Shown here: piece by piece, positions 7,832-18,846 of the stretch | Numbering within the stretch: position 1 is the first letter of the stretch | How the letters are laid out: each line of letters starts with the position of its first letter | Source: Steroidobacteraceae bacterium | Lineage (GTDB): Bacteria > Pseudomonadota > Gammaproteobacteria > Steroidobacterales > Steroidobacteraceae | Assembly (NCBI GenBank): GCA_025451275.1 | Contig: JANWKR010000087.1 | Coordinates: 1-52,243, forward strand | Direction: 5' to 3' | Length of the DNA stretch: 52,243 nt | Position numbers and translations under genes: made by a program | The notes under the pieces: model-generated | Told to the model about the DNA's origin: nothing | What the model saw: the letters and a program-made list of their open reading frames with translations, nothing else | Databases searched by the model: none

Positions 7832-10018
7832 ATGCCACAGCTGAGCATGACTGAAACATTCGACGACGTCGGTCACTGCGTCGATGCGCTACTGCGGCGG
7901 GTCGGAGCGCGCGTCGTGCTGGCGCTGCCGCTCGGCATCGGCAAGCCCAACCCGCTGGTCAACGAGCTGTACCGCCGCGCCTGCCGGGACCCGACGCTCG
8001 AGCTCACGGTCATCACGGCGCTGTCGCTGCTGAAACCGGTGGCGCGCTCGCGGCTCGAGGCGCGGCTGCTGGCGCCGCTGGTGGCGCGGGTGTTCGGCAG
8101 CTACGTCGAGCCGGACTTCGCGCGCGACGTGCAGCACGACCGCGTCCCGCCCAACGTCCGCATCCTCGAGTTCTATCTCACTCCCGGCGCCTTCCTCGGC
8201 TCGCAGCACGCGCAGCGCCACTACCTCAGCGCCAACTACACGCACGTGGCACGCGAGGTGCTGGCGCGCGGCGTCAACGTCATCGCGCAGCTGGTGGCGC
8301 GCCGCAACGTGGACGGCGCGCTGCAGCTGAGCCTCGGATCCAACCCCGACGTGACCGCCGACCTGCTGCCGCTGGTGGCCGCGGCCCGTACCGGCGGCCG
8401 CGACATCGTGCTGGTGGGCGAGACGCACGCGCAGATGCCGTTCATGACCGGGCACGCCCAGGTGGATCCGCAGGCGTTCGACTTCCTGGTCGATTCGCCG
8501 CGCTACGACTACGACCTGTTCGGGCCGCCCAACCCGCCGCTCGCGACGGTCGATCACGCCATCGGCCTGCACGCCAGCAGCCTGGTGCGCGACGGCGGCA
8601 CGCTGCAGGTCGGCATCGGCGAGCTCGGCGACGCGCTCATCTACTCGCTGCTGCTGCGTCACCAGCAGAACGCCACCTGGCGCGGCGCGCTCGGCGCGCT
8701 CGGCGCGCTCGGCGCGCTCGGCGGTGCCGATGCCGCGCTGGTCCAGGCCGAGGGCGGCACGGCGCCCTTCGCGACCGGGCTGTTCGCCGCCACGGAAATG
8801 TTCGTCGACCAGCTGCTCGACCTGTTCCGCGCCGGCGTCCTCAGGCGGCGCGTGTACGACTCGCTGCCGCTCGAGCGGCTGCTGGCCGGCGGCGGCGGCG
8901 AGCGCTTCGACGCCGGCATCCTGGCGGCGCTGCCTGCGGTGGGGGTCGGGCCGCGCCTGAGCGCGGCCGAGTTCGCCGACCTCTGGCGTCACGGCGTGTT
9001 CCGCGATGACGTTGAGTACGCTGCCGGCCGCATCCGCGCCCGCGGCGGCGCGTGGATCGAGGCCGACCTGGGCGATGCCGGCTGCCGGGCACGCCTCGCC
9101 GAGTGTCTCGGGCGCGAGCTCAAGAACGGCCAGGTGCTGCACGCCGGCTTCTTCCTCGGACCGCGCGCCTTTTACGCCGCGCTGCGCGAGCTGCCCGAGG
9201 GCGAGCGGGCGCAGTTCGGCATGCGCGGCGTGGCGTTCGTGAACCAGCTGTACGGCGCCGACCAGGAGCTGCGTGTGCTGCAGCGCCGTGCCGCGCGCTG
9301 CATCAACAGCACCATGATGGTGACGCTGCTCGGGGCGGCGGTGTCGGACCAGCTCGAGGACGGGCGCGTGGTGTCCGGCGTCGGCGGGCAGTACAACTTC
9401 GTCGCCATGGCGCACGCGCTGCCGGGGGCGCGCTCGATCCTGTGCCTGCGCGCCACGCGCACGCGCGCCGGCCGCACCACCTCCAACATCCTGTGGAGCT
9501 ACGGCCACGAGACCATCCCGCGTCACCTGCGCGACCTCGTCATCACCGAGTACGGCATCGCCGACCTGCGCGGCCGCACCGACGAGGAAGTGATCGCGGC
9601 GCTCATCAACATCGCCGATTCGCGCTTCCAGGAGCAGCTGCTGGCGCAGGCACGCGCCGCGCGCAAGATCGCGCCCGGCTACCGCATCCCGGACGAGCGC
9701 CGCCACAACCTGCCGCAGCGCCTGAGCGGCGCGCTCGCGGCGCACCGCACGCAGGGCTACTTCAGTGAGTACCCCTTCGGGACCGATCTCACCGCCGAGG
9801 AGATCGCCCTCGCCCGCGCGCTGAAGTACCTGGAAGCGCACACCGCGACGCCGCTGGCGCGCCTGCGCACGCTCGCCGCGGCCGTGGCGCACGGCCGCCC
9901 GGCCGTGGCGCACGCTGCCGCGCTCAGGCGCATGGGACTCGAGCGCGCGCGCGGCGCGGGCGAGCTGCTGCAGCAGCGCCTGGTGGCGCTGGCGCTCGCC
10001 GCCACCGCCTCGGGCTAG
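7832..10018 (+). CDS. Acetyl-CoA hydrolase/transferase family protein
   Basis: A roughly 728-residue CoA-transferase-fold enzyme expected to hydrolyse acetyl-CoA (or a related acyl-CoA) or move CoA between carboxylic acids. The N-terminal domain has LPLGIGKPNPLVNELYRRA; the C-terminal domain has SGVGGQYNFVAMAHALPGAR and ITEYGIADLRGRTDEE, the latter holding the catalytic-glutamate region of the family. Several starts are possible (7754, 7832, 7847); 7832 sits after a GCGAG and precedes all conserved sequence. A four-copy 9-bp repeat (8684-8719) encodes a Gly-Ala-Leu run. The stop is 7 bp from the convergent acetyl-CoA synthetase stop. Substrate is inferred from family only. Confidence 0.85.
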   Translation: MPQLSMTETFDDVGHCVDALLRRVGARVVLALPLGIGKPNPLVNELYRRACRDPTLELTVITALSLLKPVARSRLEARLLAPLVARVFGSYVEPDFARDVQHDRVPPNVRILEFYLTPGAFLGSQHAQRHYLSANYTHVAREVLARGVNVIAQLVARRNVDGALQLSLGSNPDVTADLLPLVAAARTGGRDIVLVGETHAQMPFMTGHAQVDPQAFDFLVDSPRYDYDLFGPPNPPLATVDHAIGLHASSLVRDGGTLQVGIGELGDALIYSLLLRHQQNATWRGALGALGALGALGGADAALVQAEGGTAPFATGLFAATEMFVDQLLDLFRAGVLRRRVYDSLPLERLLAGGGGERFDAGILAALPAVGVGPRLSAAEFADLWRHGVFRDDVEYAAGRIRARGGAWIEADLGDAGCRARLAECLGRELKNGQVLHAGFFLGPRAFYAALRELPEGERAQFGMRGVAFVNQLYGADQELRVLQRRAARCINSTMMVTLLGAAVSDQLEDGRVVSGVGGQYNFVAMAHALPGARSILCLRATRTRAGRTTSNILWSYGHETIPRHLRDLVITEYGIADLRGRTDEEVIAALINIADSRFQEQLLAQARAARKIAPGYRIPDERRHNLPQRLSGALAAHRTQGYFSEYPFGTDLTAEEIALARALKYLEAHTATPLARLRTLAAAVAHGRPAVAHAAALRRMGLERARGAGELLQQRLVALALAATASG
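8684..8719 (+). repeat. In-frame 9-bp tandem repeat, four perfect copies
   Basis: GGCGCGCTC is repeated four times without a mismatch inside the acetyl-CoA hydrolase gene, encoding Gly-Ala-Leu four times. The unit is a multiple of three, so copy-number change by slippage would lengthen or shorten a loop without a frameshift. Confidence 0.9.
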
Positions 10019-10025
10019 GACAACT

Positions 10026-12218
<2,193 letters not shown>

Positions 12219-12268
12219 GGCGCTCTCCTTTGGGCCGGGCCTGAGCATAGCCGAATCGACCGTGCGCT

Positions 12269-13171
12269 TCAGTGACCGGCGTGCGCGAGGAGTTGGCCGA
12301 TGAGCTCGCGCGCGGCCGCACCGTAGCCGCCGCCGAACAGGTTGGCATGGTTCAGCACGTGGTAGAGCTTGTAGAGGCCGGCGCGCACCTCGGCTCCGGG
12401 GCGCGGCGGTGCGGCGCCCTGGTAGGCGCGGTAGAAGGCGGGACCGAAGCCGCCGAACAGGCGCGTCATCGCAAGGTCTGTCTCGCGGTCGCCATAGTAG
12501 ACCGCCGGATCGAACAGCACCGGTGTGCCGTCGGCGGCGGCCAGCCAGTTGCCGCCCCACAGGTCGCCGTGCAGGAGCGAGGCCGCCGGGGTATGCGCGC
12601 CGAGCAGCGCCGGCAGCCCCGCGAGCAGCCGCTCGCCGGCCGCGGCGAGCGCGCCCATGCCGTTGGCGGCCGCGAGCTCGAGCTGCGGCCGCAGCCGTCG
12701 CTCGCGGAAGAATTCCTCCCAGCTGGCGCACCAGCCGTTCGCCTGCCGTGTGCGCCCGATGGTGTTGTCGCGGACCCAGCCGAAGCGCGGCGCGGTCACC
12801 GCGTGCAGAGCCGCCAGCCCCTCGCCCAGGCGCCGCTCGCAGGCCGCATCCGCGCGGCCCGGCTCGATCCATTCGAGGGCCAGGAACGCCTGCCCGCCGT
12901 CACTGCCGCAGGCCAGCACGTGCGGCACACGCAGCGCGTTTGCCCGCGCCAGCTCGGCGAGCCCGGCGGCTTCGGCTTCGAACATGGACAGCGCGGCGGC
13001 CGGTGCGACCTTGACGAACAGCGCCGTGGCGCGCGCCGGCCAGCGGTAGCACTCGTTGATGGAGCCGCCGCCGACGGCACGTTCCGGCTGCGCGGCGCAG
13101 CCGGCGCCGGTCAGGGCGTTGAGGGCCGCCGCCAGCCGCGCAAAACGCTGCGGCGCGGACGACTCGCTCAC
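12269..13171 (-). CDS. Fructosamine kinase family protein (YniA-like)
   Basis: A 300-residue kinase-fold protein expected to phosphorylate sugar-amine (glycation) adducts or small sugars. Motifs match the family: [10 protein letters not shown] near the start, FVKVAP (ATP-binding lysine), LEWIEPG, the catalytic loop [11 protein letters not shown] and the metal-binding [23 protein letters not shown] region. It lies 15 bp downstream of the exonuclease gene and 50 bp upstream of acs on the same strand, so it is likely co-transcribed, though no functional link is evident. Substrate cannot be told from sequence. Confidence 0.9.
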   Translation of the reverse strand: MSESSAPQRFARLAAALNALTGAGCAAQPERAVGGGSINECYRWPARATALFVKVAPAAALSMFEAEAAGLAELARANALRVPHVLACGSDGGQAFLALEWIEPGRADAACERRLGEGLAALHAVTAPRFGWVRDNTIGRTRQANGWCASWEEFFRERRLRPQLELAAANGMGALAAAGERLLAGLPALLGAHTPAASLLHGDLWGGNWLAAADGTPVLFDPAVYYGDRETDLAMTRLFGGFGPAFYRAYQGAAPPRPGAEVRAGLYKLYHVLNHANLFGGGYGAAARELIGQLLAHAGH

Positions 13172-13186
13172 CGGTCGCGCCGGCCC

Positions 13187-14077
13187 TTAGCCGACGGGCA
13201 GCTGTGCCAGGCGCTCGCCCTGGCGGCGCAGAAACGGGCCGAAGCCGAGCTGGTCGTAGAGCCCGCCGAGCGAGCGCATGTCCGGGGCGCGGCGCCGCAG
13301 GCCCTCGGCGCCGACCCCGAGCTGCAGGTCGCAGGCGATGCGCGTCAGCAGGCGGCTGCGGTACACCGATTCACGGTGCTCGGTGAGCTTCTGCGCCAGG
13401 CTGGCCGCGCCACGCAGCCGCAGCTGCGCCACGCTGCCCAGGTCGTCGTACAGCTCCTCGAGCGTGGCGAAGGCCTTCATGAGCGAGGCGGCGGTGCGGT
13501 GACCGATGCCGGGCACGCCCGGGATGTTGTCGACGTCGTCGCCGGTGAGCGCCAGGTAATCGGCGAAGCGCTCGGGCGCGACGCCGAAGTGACGCTCGAT
13601 GTCGTGGTAGCCGAACTGGCTGCGCGCGCCGAAATCCCAGAACACGTCGCCGTCGCGCATCAGCTGCGCCAGGTCCTTGTCGCGCGTGATGTAGGCGGCG
13701 CGCATCCCCTGGGTGCGCATCTGCCGCGCCAGCGTGCCGATGATGTCGTCGGCCTCGTACTCCGGATCGACGAACATGGCGATCCCGAGGTGCCGGCACA
13801 ACTCGCGGCAGCGCTCGAACTGCAGCGCCAGGTCCGCGGGTGCGCGCTCGCGGTTCGCCTTGTAGGCCGGGTAGATGCGGTTGCGGTAGGAGTCGGCGCG
13901 GCGCTGGTCGAAGGCCACGGCGATGTGGCTGGGGCGCACGCGCTCGATGAGGTCGCCGAGGAAGCGCGCGAAGCCGAACACGGCATGCATCGGGTTGCCG
14001 TCCCGATCGCGCATGTCCGGCAACATTGAGTGGTAGGCGCGAAAGACGTAGACCGAGGCGTCGACGAGGAAGATCAA
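13187..14077 (-). CDS. 5'-3' exonuclease / flap endonuclease (ExoIX-like)
   Basis: A 296-residue stand-alone homologue of the DNA polymerase I 5'-nuclease domain, expected to trim 5' flaps in replication and repair. Acidic metal-binding residues lie in VDAS, AFDQ, YEADDIIGTL and TRDKDLAQL; a helix-hairpin-helix follows in LTGDDVDNIPGVPGIGHRTAA. No polymerase domain is attached. The start is a TTG (IFLVDASVYVFRAY follows at the expected distance); no ATG is available and the only purine-rich site is about 12 nt upstream. It lies 75 bp after the HNH endonuclease gene on the same strand. Confidence 0.9.
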   Translation of the reverse strand: MIFLVDASVYVFRAYHSMLPDMRDRDGNPMHAVFGFARFLGDLIERVRPSHIAVAFDQRRADSYRNRIYPAYKANRERAPADLALQFERCRELCRHLGIAMFVDPEYEADDIIGTLARQMRTQGMRAAYITRDKDLAQLMRDGDVFWDFGARSQFGYHDIERHFGVAPERFADYLALTGDDVDNIPGVPGIGHRTAASLMKAFATLEELYDDLGSVAQLRLRGAASLAQKLTEHRESVYRSRLLTRIACDLQLGVGAEGLRRRAPDMRSLGGLYDQLGFGPFLRRQGERLAQLPVG

Positions 14078-14152
14078 GGCGCGGGCGGCTCCCTGGTGCG
14101 CAGCGGCGCCACCTTAGCAGCGCCGGCGCCCGCCGTCACGGGGCGCGGCGCC

Positions 14153-14827
14153 TCAGGAGAGCCAGCGCTGGATGCGGTCGTGCAGCGGGCTCGAGCGCGG
14201 GAAGTGCGCCACCAGGTATTCCATCTGGTCGGCGAGCACGCGCCGGCCCTTGAGGAAGATGTACTCCGCGTAGGTGGGCGTGAACGGCACGGCGATCAGC
14301 TGCATCTTGGCCTGTTCGGGCGTGCGCGAGGCCTTCTGGTTGTTGCAGCGGCGGCAGGCCGCCACCACGTTGGTCCAGATGTCGGTGCCGCCCTGGCTGA
14401 AGGGGCGGATGTGGTCGCGCGACAGCTCGCGCGAGGCGAAACGCTGGCCGCAGTACATGCACAGGTAGGCGTCGCGCCGGAACAGGGTCTGGTTGTTGAG
14501 CGGCGGCACGTAGTCGTGGCGCGTGTTGCCGGGATTGCCGGTGTGCCCGACCGTGGCCACGATCGAATTGACCTCGAGCACGGTGCGCCGCCCGCTGCGG
14601 GCATTCACACCCCCGTACAGCTCGTACAGCAGCGAGCCGCACGTGTAAGCGACCTGTTCCTGGTGATACAGTCGCGCCGCTTCCTTGTAGTCGATCCACT
14701 CGAGCGGCATCCCGGCGACGTCGGTGCGCAGCACCAGCTGCGACAGTCCGCGCGGCGCGTGGGTCGCGATGACGCTCAGGTCGGTGGGGAGGCCGCTGTC
14801 GGCTCGCTCGAGGTCTATGCCTAGCAT
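14153..14827 (-). CDS. HNH endonuclease family protein
   Basis: A 224-residue protein with a C-terminal HNH nuclease module (about residues 110-175): CMYCGQRF and CRRCNNQK supply the zinc-binding CxxC pairs, and SRDHIRPFSQGG with the following NVV gives the His and Asn of the active site. The N-terminal half (LGIDLERADSGL, WIDYKEAARLY) resembles the usual N-terminus of this family but has no function I know. I prefer the ATG at 14827 to the one at 14869 because a good promoter lies between them (14837-14866). It faces the pntAA operon divergently and is followed by the 5'-3' exonuclease. Such chromosomal HNH proteins are widespread and largely uncharacterised. Confidence 0.85.
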   Translation of the reverse strand: MLGIDLERADSGLPTDLSVIATHAPRGLSQLVLRTDVAGMPLEWIDYKEAARLYHQEQVAYTCGSLLYELYGGVNARSGRRTVLEVNSIVATVGHTGNPGNTRHDYVPPLNNQTLFRRDAYLCMYCGQRFASRELSRDHIRPFSQGGTDIWTNVVAACRRCNNQKASRTPEQAKMQLIAVPFTPTYAEYIFLKGRRVLADQMEYLVAHFPRSSPLHDRIQRWLS

Positions 14828-14836
14828 GGCCGCTGT

Positions 14837-14866
14837 AAGATACGGCAATTTTGTGCAAGAATTCAA
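14837..14866 (-). promoter_or_regulatory. Predicted sigma-70 promoter of the HNH endonuclease gene
   Basis: On the minus strand TTGAAT (14866-14861) and TATCTT (14842-14837) are separated by 18 bp. The -10 box ends 9 nt before the ATG at 14827, so transcription would begin within about 3 nt of the start codon, predicting a leaderless or nearly leaderless mRNA. Confidence 0.55.
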
Positions 14867-14941
14867 CATCGCAAGGTCTTAATTCAATTGATGATTTCCA
14901 CCCGCGTGGCCGCCCGGCTACGCACCACACAGGTGAGCTGA

Positions 14942-16072
14942 ATGCCAGTAACGATCGGCGCGCTGCGCGAGAGCGCGCCCCAGGAAACGCGCGTCAGCGT
15001 CGTGCCGGAAGTCGCCGAGAAACTCGCGAAGGACGGCGCACGCGTGCTCATCGAGCGCGGTGCCGGCGAGCGGGCCCGCTTCCCCGACTCCCTATATAAG
15101 AGTGTGCAGTGGGCGGACTCCGCCGCCGAGGTGCTCGGCGCCGCCGACGTGGTGCTCACGGTGCAGCCGCTGAGCGTCGCGCAGATCGGGCAGCTGAAGG
15201 CAGGCGCGGTAGTGGTGGGCTTCATGCAGCCCCACGCGCGCGCCGCCGAGGTACGCGCGCTCAAGGAGCGCGGCCTCGTAAGCTTCGCCATGGAGCTGGT
15301 GCCGCGCATCTCGCGCGCCCAGTCGATGGACGCCCTGTCCTCGCAGGCCGCGATCGCCGGCTACAAGGCGGTGCTGATCGCCGCCGGTGAGCTGCAGAAG
15401 TTCATGCCCATGCTTACCACCGCCGCCGGCACCATCCGCCCGGCGCAGGTGCTCGTCATCGGCGCGGGCGTCGCGGGGCTGCAGGCGATCGCCACGGCCC
15501 GGCGCCTGGGGGCGGTCGTGGAGGCCTACGACGTGCGCAGCGCCACGCGTGAGCAGGTGAAGTCGCTCGGCGCCAAGTTCGTCGATACCGGCGTCAGCGC
15601 CGAAGGCTCGGGCGGCTACGCCCGCGAGCTGACCGCCGAGGAGAAGGCCAAGCAGCAGGAGGTGCTCGAGGCGCGCATCGCCGCGGCCGATGCCGTCATC
15701 ACCACCGCCTCGGTGCCCGGCCGCCCGGCACCCAAGATCATCCCGGCGACGGCGGTGGCACGTATGCGCCCGGGCTCGGTGGTGGTCGACATCGCCGCCG
15801 AGCAGGGCGGCAACTGCGAGCTGACGCGCCCCGGCGAGACCGTGGAGCACCAGGGCGTGCGCGTGGTCGGTGCAGTGAACCTGCCGGCGTCGCTCGCCTA
15901 CAACGCCAGCGAGATGTACGCGCGCAACCTGTACAACTTCCTCAAGCCCGCCCTGGTGAAGGGCGAGCTGGCGATCGACTGGAACGACGAGGTGTTCGTG
16001 CAGTCGTGCCTGACGCGCGACGGCCAGATCAAGCACGAACCGACTGCCAAGGCGCTGGGAGGTGCGACATGA
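14942..16072 (+). CDS. pntAA: NAD(P) transhydrogenase subunit alpha part 1
   Basis: The 376-residue NAD(H)-binding domain I of the proton-translocating transhydrogenase, which moves hydride between NADH and NADP+ using the proton gradient. It begins IGALRESAPQETRVSVVPEV, typical of the alanine dehydrogenase/PntA family, and has the Rossmann motif GAGVAGLQAIATARRLGA followed by the adenosine-binding VEAYDVR. The alpha subunit is split, as in Rhodospirillum, so membrane helices are on the next gene, which overlaps by ATGA. The upstream 114 bp, shared with the HNH gene, is AT-rich and should hold its promoter. Confidence 0.95.
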   Translation: MPVTIGALRESAPQETRVSVVPEVAEKLAKDGARVLIERGAGERARFPDSLYKSVQWADSAAEVLGAADVVLTVQPLSVAQIGQLKAGAVVVGFMQPHARAAEVRALKERGLVSFAMELVPRISRAQSMDALSSQAAIAGYKAVLIAAGELQKFMPMLTTAAGTIRPAQVLVIGAGVAGLQAIATARRLGAVVEAYDVRSATREQVKSLGAKFVDTGVSAEGSGGYARELTAEEKAKQQEVLEARIAAADAVITTASVPGRPAPKIIPATAVARMRPGSVVVDIAAEQGGNCELTRPGETVEHQGVRVVGAVNLPASLAYNASEMYARNLYNFLKPALVKGELAIDWNDEVFVQSCLTRDGQIKHEPTAKALGGAT

Positions 16073-16377
16073 CCGGGATCGTGGCGCTCTACATTTTCAT
16101 GCTGGCGGCCTTCACCGGCTACGAGGTCATCTCGCGCGTGCCGGTGATCCTGCACACGCCACTGATGTCGGGCTCGAACTTCGTGCACGGCATCGTGCTG
16201 GTGGGCGCGATGGTGGCGCTCGGCGGCGCGCACACCCCGCTCGAGAAGACCATCGGCGTCATCGGCGTGCTGCTGGCCGCCGGCAACGCGGTCGGCGGCT
16301 ACGTGGTCACCGAGCGCATGCTGGAGATGTTCAAGTCGAGCGGCGCGCGCGCCGGAGCCAAGAAGGGGACGCACTGA
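16069..16377 (+). CDS. pntAB: NAD(P) transhydrogenase subunit alpha part 2
   Basis: A 102-residue membrane part of the alpha subunit. It has three hydrophobic segments (about residues 3-18, 34-52 and 60-82), with the conserved GYEVISRVPVILHTPLMSGSN between the first two. It supplies helices to the proton channel together with PntB. Both neighbours are coupled: ATGA overlap with pntAA and a one-base TGATG overlap with pntB, giving near-stoichiometric expression. Length is typical for this split subunit. Confidence 0.94.
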   Translation: MTGIVALYIFMLAAFTGYEVISRVPVILHTPLMSGSNFVHGIVLVGAMVALGGAHTPLEKTIGVIGVLLAAGNAVGGYVVTERMLEMFKSSGARAGAKKGTH

Positions 16378-17765
16378 TGCCCGGCACCTGGCTGTCGGCG
16401 GATCTGGCGATCCAGACGAGCTACTTCGTCACCGCCGTGCTCTTCATCGTCGGCCTCAAGCGCATGAGCTCGCCGGTCAGCGCGCGCAGCGGCATCCTCT
16501 GGGCCGGCGCCGGCATGGCGGTGGCCACGCTGGTCACCTTCCTCTACCCCGGCATGACCAACTACGGGCTGATCCTGCCGGCCATGTTCGTCGGCGGGGC
16601 GCTCGCCTGGTGGAGCGGCAAGCGCGTTGCCATGACCAACATGCCGCAGATGATTGCGCTCTACAACGGCATGGGGGGCGGCGCGGCGGCGGCGATCGCC
16701 GCGGTCGAGCTGTATCGCGGCGAGGCGCAGGGCTACGTGACCACGGCGCTCGCGGTGCTGGGTGGCATCATCGGCGCGGTGTCCTTCTCCGGCAGCGCCA
16801 TCGCCTTCGGCAAGCTGCAGGGCCTCATCACCAGGAGCATCCGCTTCAGCGGCCAGCAGATCCTCAACCTGCTGCTGCTGGCGGCGGCCCTGGTGCTGGG
16901 CGCGCTGGTGGCCGCGCACCTCAACGCCTCGCCCGCGATGGTCACCGGCTTCTTCGTGCTGGCGCTGGTGCTCGGCCTCACCATGACGCTGCCGATCGGC
17001 GGCGCCGACATGCCGGTGGTGATCTCGCTCTACAACGCGCTCACCGGGCTCGCGGTCGGCTTCGAGGGCTTCGTGCTCAACAACGCCGCCATGATCATCG
17101 CCGGCACGGTGGTGGGCTCAGCCGGCACGCTGCTCACCCAGCTGATGGCGCGGGCCATGAACCGCTCGCTCGGCAACGTGCTGTTCTCGGGCTTCGGCGA
17201 CACCGGGGCCGCAGCCACCGGCGAGGTCAGCGGGAGCCTCAAGCCCATCGAGGCCTCCGACGTCGGCGTCATGATGGCGTTCGCCAGCAAGGTGATCGTG
17301 GTGCCCGGCTACGGCATGGCGGTCGCCCAGGCGCAGCACAAGATCTGGGAGCTGTGCCAGCTGCTCATCGAGCGCGGCGTGCAGGTGCGCTTCGCCATCC
17401 ACCCGGTCGCCGGGCGCATGCCCGGCCACATGAACGTGCTGCTGGCGGAAGCCGGCGTGCCCTACGACCTGATCGCCGACCTCGACGAGATCAACGCCGA
17501 GTTCGAGACCGCCGACGTGGCGCTGATCATCGGCGCCAACGACGTGGTCAATCCGGTGGCGCGCACCGACAAGTCGAGCCCGATCTACGGCATGCCCATC
17601 CTGAACGCCGACAAGGCCAAGAACGTCATCGTCATCAAGCGCGGCAAGGGTGCGGGCTTCTCCGGCATCGAGAACGCGCTGTTCTACCTGGACAACACCC
17701 GCATGCTGTACGGGGATGCGCAGAAGGCGACCGCCGAGCTGATCCAGGCGATCAAGGCGGTGTGA
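16377..17765 (+). CDS. pntB: NAD(P) transhydrogenase subunit beta
   Basis: A 462-residue subunit combining membrane domain II (about nine helices, residues 10-260) and the cytoplasmic NADP(H)-binding domain III (about 285-462). Domain III shows VVPGYGMAVAQAQHKIWEL, FAIHPVAGRMPGHMNVLLAE, IGANDVVNP and the C-terminal KRGKGAGFSGIENALF, all diagnostic. The membrane part includes the conserved GGADMPVVISLYNALTG block. The ATG at 16377 shares a base with the pntAB stop. The operon probably ends here or continues into the next membrane protease gene 79 bp on. Confidence 0.96.
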   Translation: MPGTWLSADLAIQTSYFVTAVLFIVGLKRMSSPVSARSGILWAGAGMAVATLVTFLYPGMTNYGLILPAMFVGGALAWWSGKRVAMTNMPQMIALYNGMGGGAAAAIAAVELYRGEAQGYVTTALAVLGGIIGAVSFSGSAIAFGKLQGLITRSIRFSGQQILNLLLLAAALVLGALVAAHLNASPAMVTGFFVLALVLGLTMTLPIGGADMPVVISLYNALTGLAVGFEGFVLNNAAMIIAGTVVGSAGTLLTQLMARAMNRSLGNVLFSGFGDTGAAATGEVSGSLKPIEASDVGVMMAFASKVIVVPGYGMAVAQAQHKIWELCQLLIERGVQVRFAIHPVAGRMPGHMNVLLAEAGVPYDLIADLDEINAEFETADVALIIGANDVVNPVARTDKSSPIYGMPILNADKAKNVIVIKRGKGAGFSGIENALFYLDNTRMLYGDAQKATAELIQAIKAV

Positions 17766-17844
17766 CGCGCGCAGCGCGCACGGCGGAGCGCGCGCCCTGA
17801 AGGCGTGGATCCGCTCGCTGTCGGGCGCCCAGGAGCTGCTGCTG

Positions 17845-18474
17845 GTGCTGGCGGTGGCGTTCGGCGCCACCGTTCCCGGCAGCCTCGCGGCGCTGTTCGG
17901 CGGGCTGAGCGCTCCGGACAGCCCACCGATCACGGACGCCGTGCTGCTGAGCAGCGTACTGCTCGAGGTCGTGATCCTGGTGCTGCTGGGTCTGTTCCTG
18001 CACGTGCGCGGCTGGAGCGCGCCGCGGCTCGGGCTGGCGCCGAGCTGGTTCGAGACCGGGCTCGGCCTGCCGCTGGCACTCATTTATTACCTGCTGTACG
18101 CGGGCGTGGCGACCGCCGCCGCGAGCGCCTCGCCGCGCATCCAGGCCGCACTCGATGCCACGCACCTGATCGCCGGCCCGCTCTCCTGGCCGACCATGCT
18201 GCTGGTCAGCGTGGTGAACCCGGTGTTCGAGGAGGTGCTCATCTGCGGCTACCTGATGAGCGTGGTGCGCGAGCGCGCCGGCGTGGTGGCCGCGGTCAAT
18301 GCCAGCGTCGCACTGCGGGTCTTCTGCCACTTCTACCAGGGGGCCATCGGGCTGATCGGCATCGTGCCGCTCGCACTGCTGTTCGCGTGGTGGTACGCGC
18401 GCACCTCGCGGCTGTGGCCCCTGATCATCGCCCACGCCCTGCTCGACCTCGCCGCCCTGGCGCTCGGCAGTTAG
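17845..18474 (+). CDS. CPBP-family intramembrane protease-like protein
   Basis: A roughly 209-residue membrane protein with about five to six hydrophobic segments. The paired glutamates are in NPVFEEVLICGYLMS, and the later histidines in RVFCHFYQG and IIAHALLDL fit the CPBP (Abi/CAAX protease-like) fold. The usual EExxxR arginine is Cys here and the FxxxH motif is altered; I recall a CPBP subgroup with EE..GYL and LR..YH.YQG in which these changes are normal. The GTG at 17845 has AGGAG 9 nt upstream; a longer form from CTG 17797, with GGAG 8 nt upstream, cannot be excluded. Substrate unknown. Confidence 0.78.
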   Translation: MLAVAFGATVPGSLAALFGGLSAPDSPPITDAVLLSSVLLEVVILVLLGLFLHVRGWSAPRLGLAPSWFETGLGLPLALIYYLLYAGVATAAASASPRIQAALDATHLIAGPLSWPTMLLVSVVNPVFEEVLICGYLMSVVRERAGVVAAVNASVALRVFCHFYQGAIGLIGIVPLALLFAWWYARTSRLWPLIIAHALLDLAALALGS

Positions 18475-18498
18475 CCGCGGCCGTGGCAGGATAGCCGG

Positions 18499-18846
18499 AT
18501 GTACGAGCGCCACCGCCAGCCCCTCCTGCCGCGATCACGGTTCGTGCGGCGCCTGCTGTGGCACAGCGCCTTTGCGCTGCTGCTGCTCGCGGTGTCGCTG
18601 GCGCTCGGCATGGCCGGTTACGAGCACTACGAGCACCTGTCCTGGCGCAGCGCCTTCGAGAACTCCGCGATGCTGCTCGGGGGCATGGGCCCGGTGGACA
18701 ACCCGGCGAGCGATGCCGGCAAGGTGTTCGCCGGCGTCTACGCGCTGTACGCGGGACTGATGTTCATCGCCGGCACCGCCATCACCCTGGCGCCGATCCT
18801 GCATCGCATGCTGCACTTCTTCCACAGCGACGAGCGTGACAAATGA
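18499..18846 (+). CDS. Small two-helix membrane protein, function unknown
   Basis: A 115-residue protein with a basic N-terminus and two membrane segments (about residues 22-42 and 77-98). Between them lies the conserved-looking AFENSAMLLGGMGPVDNPAS, and the end is ILHRMLHFFHSD. The layout recalls short bacterial proteins annotated as half ion channels (helix-loop-helix), but there is no potassium-selectivity TVGYG, so I leave function open. It starts 24 bp after the protease-like gene and overlaps the cyclophilin gene by ATGA, so the three are likely one transcript. Confidence 0.7.
   Translation: MYERHRQPLLPRSRFVRRLLWHSAFALLLLAVSLALGMAGYEHYEHLSWRSAFENSAMLLGGMGPVDNPASDAGKVFAGVYALYAGLMFIAGTAITLAPILHRMLHFFHSDERDK

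Noticed and set aside
7889..9913. 674-residue minus-strand frame opposite acetyl-CoA hydrolase
   Set aside because: Antisense shadow with runs of His, Arg, Val and Gln and no recognisable domain.
14942..16377. Split transhydrogenase alpha subunit, considered as a frameshifted pntA
   Set aside because: The two-gene alpha subunit with ATGA overlap is a normal arrangement in many proteobacteria, and both parts have standard lengths.
18217..18340. Missing EExxxR arginine in the CPBP protease-like protein, considered as an inactivated enzyme
   Set aside because: I recall a known CPBP subgroup with EE..GYL and LR..YH.YQG in which these substitutions are regular, so it is not evidence of decay.
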